Notes: generated by a model from the letters alone, not told the origin. A stretch of 53,812 bases of DNA from Clostridium sp. ZS2-4 (GCF_026719745.1 NZ_JAPPRQ010000033.1:1-53812), one strand, 5' to 3'. Positions 11,080 to 20,243 are shown, counted from the stretch's first letter. Program-made: numbers and translations.

Positions 11080-11817
11080 CTACCCAACAATCTCCAACAT
11101 TCCAAACCCTTGCCCACGTTTAAATCCTACACCCAACTTGTATATATCGTTAAGGTCATTTACATCGCCTTGCAGCTGAAACATACCAACATAACTATTT
11201 ACATAATAATAAGGTTTATCAGCTTTTTGTCTAAATGCTCTTATGTCTTCTTTTACAACTCTTTTCTTCATATTTCTAGATGGAATAAATTTTAACTCTT
11301 CCTTTAAACCATATCCTCTATAATTTTTAAGTGTTTCATTAACTATATAATTAAGCTCCTTTTCATACCTTTCATTATTAATCTCTAAAGCTTTATGATT
11401 TTTGTCTTGAATAAATATTGGTGATAAAGTATTAAAAGTTATTACATTATTGGATATACTTTTTTCTTTAACTAAATTTATTCTCACTTTGTTAAGATTA
11501 AAGTCTTTGTACTTAAATGTATCAAGCTTTATTAAACCATTATACAAATTAACCATAAAAGTATAATCTGGAGAAGATATATTAAATATAACTCTATCTT
11601 TTATAATGAAAACATCACCTTGTTTTTCAAAATCCTTCATAAAAAATGAGAAACAGAAATTTTTAGTTTGTTTATTTGATTTATTTTCTTGATATGTGTA
11701 CAAATTTTTATAATAATCTTCATCCACTTCTTTTATAGCTTCCTTTATTAAACTAACTCCCATCATCTGATATGCTAAAGGAAATTTATCTGTTTTATAC
11801 TCTACGCTCATTCTCAT
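11080..11817 (-). CDS. cas6: Cas6 pre-crRNA endoribonuclease
   Basis: A 245-residue protein with the C-terminal Gly-rich loop GVGFKRGQGFGMLEIVG diagnostic of Cas6. It cuts the long CRISPR transcript within each repeat to release crRNAs. It is the first gene of the operon. The ATG at 11817 has AAGGAGGTG at ideal spacing, while a TTG at 11835 lies inside or before that site and is rejected. A palindrome lies just upstream at 11866-11898. The catalytic residues are not obvious by eye, as is usual in this family. Confidence 0.93.
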   Translation of the reverse strand: MRMSVEYKTDKFPLAYQMMGVSLIKEAIKEVDEDYYKNLYTYQENKSNKQTKNFCFSFFMKDFEKQGDVFIIKDRVIFNISSPDYTFMVNLYNGLIKLDTFKYKDFNLNKVRINLVKEKSISNNVITFNTLSPIFIQDKNHKALEINNERYEKELNYIVNETLKNYRGYGLKEELKFIPSRNMKKRVVKEDIRAFRQKADKPYYYVNSYVGMFQLQGDVNDLNDIYKLGVGFKRGQGFGMLEIVG

Positions 11818-11865
11818 AATTTTCACCTCCTTCAAATGTTTCTTGATTTTAATTAATTCACTTTA

Positions 11866-11898
11866 TGTTAATATTAATTTTAACTATTAATGTTGACA
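11866..11898. promoter_or_regulatory. Palindromic candidate operator upstream of the cas operon
   Basis: The arms TGTTAATATTAAT (11866-11878) and ATTAATGTTGACA (11886-11898) are inverted repeats matching at 11 of 13 positions around a 7-bp centre. The site lies between the WYL regulator gene and cas6, 49 bp before the cas6 start. That is the expected position for an operator or promoter element controlling the cas operon. Binding by the adjacent WYL protein is an inference. Confidence 0.5.
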
Positions 11899-11919
11899 TA
11901 TATCAGCAGTATTAAAATT

Positions 11920-12867
11920 TTATTTATAAATTTCTAAAGTTTTTTTTATTTCTTCTCTTATTTTTTCTTTAAAACTTTCTGGTTCTAAAACTTCTGCATT
12001 ACTTCCCATTCCTAATATCCATGTTTTAATTTCTGTTTCTCCATATATTTTTGCTTTATAAATTATGTAATTATCTTCTTTATAATCTTCTATTTTTTCA
12101 TTTTTAACCCGTTGTTTTTCTTTTATTATTTGAGCCATTGGATAGTAAATTTTTAGCTTTAATTCTACTTGTCCATCCTTATAGATTCCAAAATTGTTCT
12201 GTAAATACTCTTCTAAACTAAAATTTTTATCTTTATCAAATTTTTCTTTTGTTACTTCATAATTTTTTATTCTTGAAAGCTTAAATTGTCTGCTTTCATT
12301 TCTCAATTCACAATATCCTACAAAATACATATCTCCTTTATATTGAAATAATGCATATGGTCTTACTGTTCTTTCTGTAATTTTTCTATGTGCTCCTTCG
12401 TATTTTAAATGTACTTTATTTGATGCTATTATTGCTGCATTTATATCAAGCCATATTTTTCGTTCTTCTTCATAATCAAAATTTGACTTTATATTTTTTA
12501 TGTAATATTTAGAAGTTGAAATATCTGTATGTTTATCTCTTAATGCGTTAATTTTCAAAAGAGCTTTTTTAAAATCTTTATATACTAGAAACTCTTCTCT
12601 TTTTAATTGCTCCTGTGCCATATTTAAAGCTGCATATTCCCCATCTGTTAAATCTAAGCTTAATAAATAATCTTTTCCTTCAAGTACATAGCCTCCATTT
12701 CGTCCACGTATTTCTTTTATCCTAACTCCAGCCATATATAAATCATCTTTATATCTACTAACTTCTCTTTTATCACATTCAAGTATTTCTGCAATTTCAC
12801 TTCTAGTCATTTGACCTCTGCTCTTTAATAAAGCTAACATATTTAATGCATTTGAAACTTTACTCAT
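11920..12867 (-). CDS. WYL-domain transcriptional regulator next to cas genes
   Basis: A 315-residue regulator. It has a DeoR/HTH-11-type winged helix (residues about 1-60, MTRSEIAEILECDKREVSRYKDDL), a WYL domain (about 140-225, with RPYALFQYKGDMYFVGYC and the QFKLSRI segment) and a C-terminal WCX-like part. WYL regulators sense ligands, often nucleic acids or nucleotides, and are frequently encoded beside CRISPR-Cas and other defence loci. It is transcribed in the same direction as the operon, 102 bp upstream of cas6, with the palindrome in between. Direct control of cas transcription is inferred. Confidence 0.88.
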   Translation of the reverse strand: MSKVSNALNMLALLKSRGQMTRSEIAEILECDKREVSRYKDDLYMAGVRIKEIRGRNGGYVLEGKDYLLSLDLTDGEYAALNMAQEQLKREEFLVYKDFKKALLKINALRDKHTDISTSKYYIKNIKSNFDYEEERKIWLDINAAIIASNKVHLKYEGAHRKITERTVRPYALFQYKGDMYFVGYCELRNESRQFKLSRIKNYEVTKEKFDKDKNFSLEEYLQNNFGIYKDGQVELKLKIYYPMAQIIKEKQRVKNEKIEDYKEDNYIIYKAKIYGETEIKTWILGMGSNAEVLEPESFKEKIREEIKKTLEIYK

Positions 12868-13297
12868 AAACCTTAATCACCCTTGTTTATCTTTTTATTA
12901 TTATAATACTTAATAATTCTATTAAAGTAATAAAATACCTTTGTTAAAATTTGTAACATCCATTTCTTTAACTACTTACTTTCAATTTTAATTATGTATA
13001 GAATTTAGTTATTTTATACATATTAATCATGGTATATTTATTAGTTATGATGTCATTTCAATAGGAAAAGCTTACTAGCTTTTAACCAATAAGCTTTAAC
13101 ATACACACATAGTTAATATAAAATATAATTAATTTACATTACCTTCTTATTCATATAAATCAATTTACATCTCACACAGCTAATATAATTTTTTTATAAT
13201 TTTGCACTATTGTTTACATAAATATACTAAAACTTCTTAAAAACTTTTATTATAAAACTCTTAAGAAGTTTTAATTTTAAAATCCATCACAAACTTA
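12868..13297. other. 430-bp AT-rich intergenic region upstream of the WYL gene
   Basis: No gene is seen here. It holds the promoter side of the regulator gene, a segment (about 12950-13140) that reappears diverged at 13569-13740, and two degenerate CRISPR repeats separated by a spacer-length segment (listed separately). Confidence 0.7.
13096..13191 (-). CRISPR. Degenerate repeat pair flanking one spacer-length segment
   Basis: At 13163-13191 a copy of the array repeat matches at 24 of 29 bases, starting ATTTACATCTCACA. At 13096-13124 the 3' part CACATAGTTAATATAAAA is perfect while the 5' part is degenerate. The start-to-start distance is 67 bp, like a normal array unit, and the intervening 38 bp (13125-13162) is spacer-sized. 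Read on the minus strand, the first pseudo-repeat keeps the crRNA handle GATGTAAAT and the second keeps the start of the repeat. This could be a solitary crRNA-like regulatory RNA of the CreA/CreR kind or the wreck of a second array. Confidence 0.6.
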
Positions 13298-13543
13298 CTA
13301 TTTTAAGTATTTACTTACTTCTTCCAACTTATTAAACTCCAGTACGCTGTCAACAATTATTTCTAACGTTATTGCATCTGCCTTATTCAGTTTTTTCTTT
13401 ATATCTTTAGGTAATATACCAAATTTCTTTGTTAGTAACCTAATTGAACTCCTTACTAATTCCTGTTTTTTTCCTTTCTTTATTGCCTGTTCAATATCCT
13501 TTTTAATATATTCTTCTTTTAATAATTTCTCGATTTTTATCAT
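13298..13543 (-). pseudogene. C-terminal remnant of an Rpn/PD-(D/E)XK transposase-family protein
   Basis: 81 residues reading KKGKKQELVRSSIRLLTKKFG, ILPKDIKKKLNKADAITLEIIV and FNKLEEVSKYLK. This matches the C-terminal tail (DUF4351-like) of Rpn-family recombination-promoting nucleases, which normally have about 220 further residues carrying the nuclease domain in front. An ATG at 13543 with GGAAGGTG upstream could still be translated, but the catalytic domain is absent. The upstream region (13569-13740) resembles the region upstream of the WYL gene. Confidence 0.6.
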
Positions 13544-13875
13544 AATAGGCACCTTCCTCTATTGCGAATATGTAACATTCATTTTAATTGTGCGTAAAAT
13601 TTAATTATTCTATACATTTTTTTTTGATTTTAGGAAATTTTTTATTCATATTAATCATGGTTTTTTATTTTTAAGAAAATCTTATTAACTTTTACCCAAT
13701 AAAATTTAATAAATTCACATAGCTAATATTTAATTATAATTTTATCACTTGTTTTATTACCTCAATCTTTTCTTCTTTTCACTTTCCCCAAAACGTATAT
13801 TTCTCAAAAAAACTGGTTAACCTATTACAGTAAAATATTACAACTTAATTAAAATTTATTAAGGAGTGATTATAA

Positions 13876-14001
13876 GTGGGCAATACAAAAGCTAAAAATA
13901 GCAAGAAAATGGATAAGAGGACTTCAAAACCTGAAATTATCCATGAAGATGAAATGCAAAAGCACAAATCAAAAGGTGTAATAAGAGATAAGGAGATTTA
14001 G
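13876..14001 (+). CDS. Small highly charged protein, 41 residues
   Basis: GTG start with AAGGAGTGAT nine bases upstream. It encodes 41 residues beginning MGNTKAKNSKKMDKRTSK and ending SKGVIRDKEI. It is Lys-rich, has no membrane segment, and is probably disordered. It lies directly ahead of a second small gene, with only one base between the stop and the next ATG, so the two form a small operon ending in a strong terminator. The family is not recognised. Clostridial spore-associated small proteins are similarly charged, but nothing here proves that role. Confidence 0.65.
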   Translation: MGNTKAKNSKKMDKRTSKPEIIHEDEMQKHKSKGVIRDKEI

Positions 14002-14002
14002 T

Positions 14003-14161
14003 ATGTCAAAGAACAAAATGAACCACACACAAAATAATAAAAAGGAAGATGGCAGGTTTAAGAAAAGGAACATAAAACACGGGCATCCAGAAAGCGCTCG
14101 AAGCGTATTTGGTTCTCCTGGTGAAAAAGATATTGATGATTTATTTGACATAGACGATTAA
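14003..14161 (+). CDS. Small charged protein, 52 residues
   Basis: ATG at 14003 with AAGGAG eight bases ahead, inside the end of the previous gene. The product has a basic N-terminal half (MSKNKMNHTQNNKKEDGRFK) and an acidic end (DIDDLFDIDD), with ESARSVFGSPGE between. The charge asymmetry and tight coupling to the preceding 41-residue gene suggest that both are made together. Family not recognised. Two long minus-strand frames over the same bases have no ribosome site and are treated as shadows. Confidence 0.65.
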   Translation: MSKNKMNHTQNNKKEDGRFKKRNIKHGHPESARSVFGSPGEKDIDDLFDIDD

Positions 14162-14200
14162 ATAACAGGAGTGAAAATCTTAGATTTTCACTCCTGTTAT
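14162..14200. terminator. Strong hairpin terminator after the small-protein pair
   Basis: A perfect 19-bp stem (ATAACAGGAGTGAAAATCT, 14162-14180, and its complement 14182-14200) begins at the stop codon of the 52-residue gene and is followed by TTTACATTT. Confidence 0.85.
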
Positions 14201-14260
14201 TTACATTTAATTGTATAAGTTCTATAATTAAAGTAACCATAAACTTAAGGAAGTGATTTT

Positions 14261-14599
14261 ATGCAACTTCTGGTATTTGTTCTTAACAAAGTAAATAAAC
14301 TGGATGATTTACTCTTATCTTTCGCCAAAGCAGGAATAAAAGGTGCTACTGTTTTGGACAGTCATGGAATGGCAGAGGTTTTAATTGATCACGATCAGGA
14401 TGTACCTATCTTCGGCTCCTTGCGAATGCTTCTTCAGGAAAAAAAACCCTTCAATAAAACTATCTTTGCTGTTCTAAGCGACGACCAAATCGGAACTGCT
14501 CTTACATGTATAAGACAAGTTGTAGGTGATTTATCCCAACCTGGTGTTGGAATCGTTTTCACAGTGCCAGTGAACTATGTTGAAGGCATGAGAAAGTAA
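14261..14599 (+). CDS. PII-like signalling protein, likely partner of the antiporter
   Basis: A 112-residue protein with a PII/GlnB-like ferredoxin fold pattern: opening MQLLVFVLNKVNKLDDLLLSF, then GIKGATVLDSHGMAEVL and a C-terminal GVGIVFTVPVNYVEGM. The usual uridylylated T-loop sequence is absent, so it belongs with the PII-like group rather than true GlnB. AAGGAAGTGATT precedes the ATG. It is followed 78 bp later by a monovalent-cation/proton antiporter gene. Stand-alone PII-like proteins often regulate an adjacent transporter by nucleotide binding; that role is inferred. Confidence 0.65.
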   Translation: MQLLVFVLNKVNKLDDLLLSFAKAGIKGATVLDSHGMAEVLIDHDQDVPIFGSLRMLLQEKKPFNKTIFAVLSDDQIGTALTCIRQVVGDLSQPGVGIVFTVPVNYVEGMRK

Positions 14600-14677
14600 A
14601 CCATCTCTTACTTAAACTGAATTAGTACTTTACTCTATCTTCAAATTAAACAACTCTTATAGAAGGAAGATGATTTA

Positions 14678-15889
14678 ATGCATTCACTTTATTATTTAGG
14701 AATAATCCTATTTTGTGGAATAATCGTGGGAAAGATAGTATCCTTTTTTAAACTGCCTAAAGTAACTGGCTATCTCGTTGCAGGTGTTTTGATGGGTCCT
14801 TCTATTTTAAATCTTGTACCTAGCCAAGCTGCTGCAAAGCTTACTATTATTGCAGATGCTGCCCTGGGTTTCATAGCTTACAGTATTGGAAGTGAATTTA
14901 ATTTTGCAAATCTGAAAGCTTTAGGAAAAAAAATTTTTACCATTACAATATTTGAAGCCCTAGGTGCTGTTCTAATGGTTGATCTTGTTATGATTTTTAT
15001 ATTTAAAATGTCTCTACCTTTTAGCTTAACACTGGGTTCTATTGCTGCCGCTACAGCTCCAGCAGCTACTTTAATGGTAATTAAGCAGTATAAAGCTAAA
15101 GGCCCTGTTGTAAACACACTCCTTCCCGTAGTTGCTATGGATGATGCAGTGGGAATTATAATTTTTGGTATTTCAACTACAATTGCTTCTTCTCTCTTGA
15201 ACAGTAACTCTAACTTTTCATTAGCTAAAGCCATATTTATTCCTTTATTGGAAATATTCTATGCACTTTTCCTTGGATTTATTGTTGGATTCATACTTTC
15301 AGTTATCTCTAAAAAAACCGAAGGAGAAGACCAACTTTTGAGTATAACTATTGCAGCCCTATTTTTTACCATAGGAATTTCAACCAGCTTAAACATATCT
15401 CCACTTTTGTCTTGTATGATGGTAGGAGCTACAATAACAAATATTACTCCATCAAATTCTCGAGCTCTATCAATTATTGACAGATTTACTCCACCAATTT
15501 TTATAGCTTTTTTCACTATTGCTGGTATAGAGCTTAATTTAGCCTTACTTACAAAGGTTGGATTTATCGGAATAGGCTATATAACAGCTCGCTTAGTAGG
15601 AAAAATTATTGGTGCAGGCATAGGCTCCAAGTTGTCACATTGTTCTAAAACAATACAAAAATATCTGGGCTTAACCTTGGTTCCTCAGGCAGGAGTTGCT
15701 ATTGGACTTGCAATGGTAGCAGAAACCACAATGCCTGAATTTGGCTCATCAGTTAGAACTATAATCTTATCCGCAACAGTTATATACGAACTCACAGGCC
15801 CGCTTTTAACCAAAACCGCTCTTATAAGAGCTGGAGAAATAAGCGTACCAAATAATCTTACTTCTCCAAACCTAAATAAAAATCTCTAA
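14678..15889 (+). CDS. CPA2-family Na+(K+)/H+ antiporter
   Basis: A 403-residue integral membrane protein with about 12 hydrophobic segments and the Na/H exchanger domain throughout. Features include FKLPKVTGYLVAGVLMGPS near 25, the AAATAPAATLMVIKQYKAKG segment near 128 and PVVAMDDAVGIIIFG near 152, where the Asp pair is the expected ion-binding/proton-coupling site. There is no C-terminal RCK/TrkA domain, so nucleotide control may come from the separate PII-like protein just upstream. AGAAGGAAGATG gives a good start. It likely serves pH or cation homeostasis. Confidence 0.85.
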   Translation: MHSLYYLGIILFCGIIVGKIVSFFKLPKVTGYLVAGVLMGPSILNLVPSQAAAKLTIIADAALGFIAYSIGSEFNFANLKALGKKIFTITIFEALGAVLMVDLVMIFIFKMSLPFSLTLGSIAAATAPAATLMVIKQYKAKGPVVNTLLPVVAMDDAVGIIIFGISTTIASSLLNSNSNFSLAKAIFIPLLEIFYALFLGFIVGFILSVISKKTEGEDQLLSITIAALFFTIGISTSLNISPLLSCMMVGATITNITPSNSRALSIIDRFTPPIFIAFFTIAGIELNLALLTKVGFIGIGYITARLVGKIIGAGIGSKLSHCSKTIQKYLGLTLVPQAGVAIGLAMVAETTMPEFGSSVRTIILSATVIYELTGPLLTKTALIRAGEISVPNNLTSPNLNKNL

Positions 15890-15910
15890 GAAATTTTCTT
15901 AGAGATTTTT
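15878..15910. terminator. Bidirectional terminator between the antiporter and mcp genes
   Basis: A 16-bp perfect stem (AAAAATCTCTAAGAAA, 15878-15893, with its complement 15895-15910) with A/T-rich flanks on both sides. It overlaps the antiporter stop and serves the convergent chemoreceptor gene on the minus strand. Confidence 0.85.
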
Positions 15911-15918
15911 TATCTTTA

Positions 15919-17943
15919 TTATATTTGGAATTTATCAACTACGTTTCTAAGTCCTTCTGCCAGCTCATTCAACTTCTCTGATGATGAAGTTATTTCCTGA
16001 AGTCCAGCCGCTTGCTCTTCCGAAGATGCACTTACCTCTTCTGCCGTAGCTGCCGCTTCCTGAGAAACCGCTGAAACCTCTGAAATATTTACGATAACCA
16101 AATCCTTATCATCTTTAATTTGTATTAATGAAAAACTAACCTTTTCAATATTATCTTCAAGTATTCTAAGACCATCTTTTATATTTGTAAAGCTTTCATT
16201 TGTTATTTTTATGTTTTCTCCAGTCTTTTCATTAAGCTCTGTAGATAATTTTAGCTTTTCAAATACTTCATTAACACTTGTCTTTACTTCTCCTATTACC
16301 TTTTCTATTTGTGATGCTGAGTTTGCTGACTCCTCTGCAAGTTTTCTAACCTCATCAGCAACTACCGAAAATCCACGACCTGCCTCTCCTGCTCTTGCCG
16401 CTTCTATTGAAGCATTTAAAGCTAACAGATTAGTCTGCTCTGTGATACTCTTTATAGCATCTGTAATAGTACCTATCTCATTTGATTTTTCCGCCAAAAT
16501 TTCCACTTTTTCTACCACTTGAAGATTGGCGGCATGATTTTGTTTAAATACTTCCGTCAAGTCAAGTATTAAATTTGCTCCTTCTTCCCCAGCTTTTTCT
16601 ACTTGCACTGCCGCTCTAATCATATCATCAGAATTTACCATGGACTCATCAACTTTGCTTCCAAGTCTCTCTACTATATCCGAACTTTCATTTAATTTCT
16701 CCGATTGATGAGCTGCACCATCAGCTATCTGCTGTACAGCCCTTGCAACCTCATCTCCTACAGAAGTGGATTCTTCTGTTACAGATACAAGAGATTCTGA
16801 ACTTTCCTTTAATTCATCTGATACCTTAAGTATGTTCTTTAGAATTTCCGCAACCTGATCAGTTGTATTATTCATAGCATCAATAATAATTTCTATTTCA
16901 TTTGCAAGTCCTTTTTCTTTTTTAATCCTTGCTGTGAAATTACCCTTTGTTAATTCTCCTAATACTTGTACAATTTTCTGAACAGGTGTAATTATAGTAT
17001 TTTTAACAAATAGATTTCCAAAGAAAATTGCTAATATTAATGTACCTACTGCCACTAAAATATTTAACTTAGCTGCAGTAACTATCTTATTTGTTAACTC
17101 TGATTTAGACATAAGTCCTGCAATAGTATATCCTGTACTCTCTTCTTTTTGTTTAAATACCATATAATTTACACTATCTATATTTGATTCAAAAACTTCT
17201 TCTTTTGAATCAAATATGCCCTTCATCCCTGCATCTTCGTTAACTGAAGCACCTATTTTTTCAGTATTTTTATGTGCTATTATGGTTCCTTCATTGTCTA
17301 AAACTACTGAAAATCCATTTTCTCCAAGAGTTGTTTCTTCCACACTTTTACTTAAATTCTCCAGTGTTACATCAACCCCTACTACTCCAATTACATTTCC
17401 AGCTGCATCTTCAACAGTCTTTGCAAATGTAACAACATATAACTTTTCATTATTTATATCTGTATATGGATTGGTTCTAATTATTTTACCCTTATTTTCT
17501 ATTGCTTCTTTATACCAACCTCTTGCTGTTGGGTCATACCCATCTGGCATTTTCTGTTCTGGATATATAATCATTTTTTTATCAGAAGTTCCCATATACA
17601 CATTTAATACATCTTTGTGTGACTTTGTAAAGGAACCAAAACTTTTTCTAAGCCAAACCTCACATGCTGCATTTTCTTTAATGGATTTAGCATTAGAATC
17701 TGTTGAAAGCATGTCCACAGATTCTTTATTAACTTTGTCTGTATTCTTTATAAATTCTATAATTTTTTCTACACTTTTGCCAGTTATCTCCGTAAAATCA
17801 TTTTTGGCAGTACTTCTTAAATTATAATAGCTTATTGCAGAAACCAATATTACAGGTACTAATATGGAAGCAATCATAAGTCCTATAATACGAGTATATA
17901 AACTATTTTTCCGTACTCTTTTCTTGCTGTTTTTCATCATCAT
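15919..17943 (-). CDS. Methyl-accepting chemotaxis protein with amino-acid-type dCache
   Basis: 674 residues: basic N-terminus, TM1 (about 19-41), periplasmic-type dCache_1 sensor (about 45-290), TM2 (about 293-313), HAMP, then a long coiled-coil signalling domain with the invariant tip ([20 protein letters not shown]). The sensor carries the dCache amino-acid motif: Tyr-x4-Arg-x-Trp-Tyr in [12 protein letters not shown], then NPYTD and the Asp of GVVGVD. This predicts sensing of free amino acids (family knowledge). Three in-frame ATGs begin the gene behind AAAGGTG. A sigma-A promoter lies at 18038-18066. Confidence 0.92.
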   Translation of the reverse strand: MMMKNSKKRVRKNSLYTRIIGLMIASILVPVILVSAISYYNLRSTAKNDFTEITGKSVEKIIEFIKNTDKVNKESVDMLSTDSNAKSIKENAACEVWLRKSFGSFTKSHKDVLNVYMGTSDKKMIIYPEQKMPDGYDPTARGWYKEAIENKGKIIRTNPYTDINNEKLYVVTFAKTVEDAAGNVIGVVGVDVTLENLSKSVEETTLGENGFSVVLDNEGTIIAHKNTEKIGASVNEDAGMKGIFDSKEEVFESNIDSVNYMVFKQKEESTGYTIAGLMSKSELTNKIVTAAKLNILVAVGTLILAIFFGNLFVKNTIITPVQKIVQVLGELTKGNFTARIKKEKGLANEIEIIIDAMNNTTDQVAEILKNILKVSDELKESSESLVSVTEESTSVGDEVARAVQQIADGAAHQSEKLNESSDIVERLGSKVDESMVNSDDMIRAAVQVEKAGEEGANLILDLTEVFKQNHAANLQVVEKVEILAEKSNEIGTITDAIKSITEQTNLLALNASIEAARAGEAGRGFSVVADEVRKLAEESANSASQIEKVIGEVKTSVNEVFEKLKLSTELNEKTGENIKITNESFTNIKDGLRILEDNIEKVSFSLIQIKDDKDLVIVNISEVSAVSQEAAATAEEVSASSEEQAAGLQEITSSSEKLNELAEGLRNVVDKFQI

Positions 17944-18037
17944 TCACACCTTTCTACCAACACATACAATTTCATAGTCATACTAAATATCCCTAAACTC
18001 AGGAATTTTTTTGAATATTAATTCAAGTTTTTAGAAC

Positions 18038-18066
18038 ATTATACATATTAGTCCATATATAGTCAA
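18038..18066 (-). promoter_or_regulatory. Sigma-A-type promoter of the first mcp gene
   Basis: On the minus strand, TTGACT (18061-18066), a 17-bp spacer and TATAAT (18038-18043) lie about 95 bp upstream of the mcp start. Two copies of ATTCAAGTTTT (near 18021 and 18088) flank it and could bind a regulator. Confidence 0.65.
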
Positions 18067-18132
18067 TAAATAAATAAATAAATATAAATTCAAGTTTTGT
18101 AAGCTATATGAAAAACTAATTTTTAAAACAAC

Positions 18133-18165
18133 AAAAATCTCCAAAGAAACCACTTGGAGATTTTT
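18133..18165 (-). terminator. Terminator after the second mcp gene
   Basis: 12-bp stem AAAAATCTCCAA (18133-18144) with its complement at 18154-18165 and A/T tracts on both sides. It lies downstream of the stop at 18231 on the minus strand. Confidence 0.8.
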
Positions 18166-18230
18166 CCATTTTATCCTATACCATTTAATTTTTTTAATGG
18201 ATTAAAAACTACATCTTAATTAAGTTATCT

Positions 18231-20243
18231 TTATATTTCAAATTTACTAACTAATCCTTTAAGATCTTCTGCCAAATTGCTTAATTGTTCTGAAGCTGAA
18301 ACTATTTCTTGAAGTCCTGATGCTTGTTCTTCAGTAGATGCACTTACTTCTTCTGAAGTAGCTGCTGCTTCTTCGGCCACTACTGAAATCTGTGAAATAT
18401 TTATAAGCAATGAATCTTTTCCTTCTTTAATATCATTCAAGGAAAGGCTTACTCTGTCGATACTGCCTTCAAGTACTCCTATAGCTTCTTTTATTTTATC
18501 GAAGCTTTCTTTTGTAGCTTGTACATTTTCCGCTGTCCTATCATTTAACTCTGTAGAATTCTTTAATTTTTCAAATACAGCATTAACGCTTGACTTCACT
18601 TCTCCAATTACCTTTTCTATCTCTGAAGCTGAATTTGCTGATTCTTCTGCCAGCTTTCTAACCTCATCAGCAACTACTGCAAATCCTTTTCCTGCTTCTC
18701 CAGCTCTTGCTGCCTCAATAGATGCATTTAATGCTAAAAGATTGGTTTGTTCTGTTATATCTTTAATTGCATCTGTAATTGCACCTATTCTATTTGATTT
18801 GTCTGCAAGAATTGCCACTTCATCTGCTGCTTCTATATTAGCCATATAATTTTCTTCAAATACCTGTGTTAAATTAAGTACAAGTTCAGCACCTTCATCA
18901 CTTACATCCTTGGCTTTAATAGCTGATTTCATCATACTTATGGAATCATTTATACACTCTTCAACCTTTGTACCAAGATTTTCTGCAATTTCAGAACTTT
19001 GATTCAATTTTTCAGACTGATGCATTGAACCATCAGCTATCTGCTGTACAGCCCTTGCAACTTCATCTCCTACTGCACTGGACTCTTCTGCTACTGATAA
19101 AAGTCCTTGTGAATTTTCTTTAAGATTACATGAAGTTTCTGTCATATTTCCCAATATTCCAGCCACTTCTTCTATAGTATTATTGAGACTATCAATAATT
19201 TTTTCTATCTCAGCAGTAAGCCCCTTAGTCTTTTCAGTTCTAGCTTTAAAGTTTCCTTTACCTAACTCTTTAAAAGTATATAAAATATTTCTAACAGGAT
19301 TTACTATATTTTTCTTAGTAAATCTATTTACAACTAATACTGCTAAAACCAAAGCAACAATTGCTATAATAATGCTTAATCTTATTGTTCCATAAATACT
19401 CTGAGAAATTTCCGTCTTAGGTACAATCCCTAAAACAGTATATCCAGTAGCTTTTTCTGTTTGTTTAAAAATTAAACATTTACCACCGTTCATTGTTTTT
19501 TCAAACACTTTCTCTTTGGCATCTATTAACTCTTGAATAACTTTATCATCCTTACAAACATCTTCTATTTTATCAATATTGTTATGTGCAATAATAGACC
19601 CTTCTTTGTCTACAAGTATTGAATATCTATTTTCTCCAATATTTATTTCAGAAATCATTTTACTTAAATCATCCAGTTTTATATCAATTCCAATTACACC
19701 AATTAAATTGCCAGCTGAATCCTTAACCGCCTTTGCAAAAGTTACCTCATACTGATCTTCATTTATCTTGTCTTTATAAGGACTAGTTAAAATTATTTCT
19801 CCATTACTAGCCACAGCCTGTTTATACCACTCTCTTTGCGTTGGGTCAAAATTTTCGGAACTATCTTTCTTAGGAAGCACGATAAACTTCTTATCTTTAG
19901 TTGCCAAATAGGCGCTAGATACGTCCTTATGAGCTTTAACAAATGTATCAAGGGTTCCTCTAAGCCAAGTAGGACAATCAGGACCTGTCATTATTCCTAA
20001 TACATTTGGATCATGAGACAGCATTTTTACCGATTCCTTATTTGTTTTATCTAAATTTTTTATAACCTCTATTACTCTATTTACACTATTTTCAGTAATC
20101 TCTTTAAAGTTGGACTCCATATTACTGCTTATAAAATAATAACTACTATAAGAAACAACCACCAGGGGTACTAATATGGCTACAACTAACAATCTTAAAA
20201 TCTGAACGTTTAAGCTTTTTTTGTTTATTTTTTTCTTATTCAT
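18231..20243 (-). CDS. Methyl-accepting chemotaxis protein, paralogue with dCache
   Basis: 670 residues with the same architecture as the neighbour downstream: TM1 (about 17-37), dCache (about 40-285), TM2, HAMP and signalling tip [20 protein letters not shown]. In the ligand motif the first Tyr is Phe ([12 protein letters not shown]), while Arg, Trp-Tyr, SPYKD and the later Asp (GVIGID) are kept. It therefore probably also binds amino acids or related amines, with altered specificity. The start ATG lies behind AAGGGGGAATATT. It is flanked by hairpins on both sides, so the receptors appear to be separate transcription units arising from tandem duplication. Confidence 0.92.
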   Translation of the reverse strand: MNKKKINKKSLNVQILRLLVVAILVPLVVVSYSSYYFISSNMESNFKEITENSVNRVIEVIKNLDKTNKESVKMLSHDPNVLGIMTGPDCPTWLRGTLDTFVKAHKDVSSAYLATKDKKFIVLPKKDSSENFDPTQREWYKQAVASNGEIILTSPYKDKINEDQYEVTFAKAVKDSAGNLIGVIGIDIKLDDLSKMISEINIGENRYSILVDKEGSIIAHNNIDKIEDVCKDDKVIQELIDAKEKVFEKTMNGGKCLIFKQTEKATGYTVLGIVPKTEISQSIYGTIRLSIIIAIVALVLAVLVVNRFTKKNIVNPVRNILYTFKELGKGNFKARTEKTKGLTAEIEKIIDSLNNTIEEVAGILGNMTETSCNLKENSQGLLSVAEESSAVGDEVARAVQQIADGSMHQSEKLNQSSEIAENLGTKVEECINDSISMMKSAIKAKDVSDEGAELVLNLTQVFEENYMANIEAADEVAILADKSNRIGAITDAIKDITEQTNLLALNASIEAARAGEAGKGFAVVADEVRKLAEESANSASEIEKVIGEVKSSVNAVFEKLKNSTELNDRTAENVQATKESFDKIKEAIGVLEGSIDRVSLSLNDIKEGKDSLLINISQISVVAEEAAATSEEVSASTEEQASGLQEIVSASEQLSNLAEDLKGLVSKFEI

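Larger units (their letters stand above)
12950..13740. repeat. Diverged direct duplication (about 12950-13140 and 13569-13740)
   Basis: The two segments share colinear blocks: AACAT-(C/T)-CATTT, a TTTAATTATG.ATAGAATTTA-like block ending CTATACAT/TTATACAT, ATTAATCATGGT, a TTTTA(A/C)CCAATAA block, and a final CACATAG(T/C)TAATAT that is also the core of the CRISPR repeat. Similarity is roughly three quarters by eye with small indels. The copies flank the Rpn remnant and lie upstream of the WYL gene and of the remnant respectively. 13553-13875 holds no other gene. Confidence 0.55.

Noticed and set aside
13196-13240. Third degenerate CRISPR repeat after 13191
   Set aside because: TGTTTACATAAATATACTAA has some likeness, but too few matches at the right spacing to claim it.
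13969-14240. Two minus-strand frames of 60 codons
   Set aside because: They are complements of the two small plus-strand genes and the terminator, with no ribosome sites.
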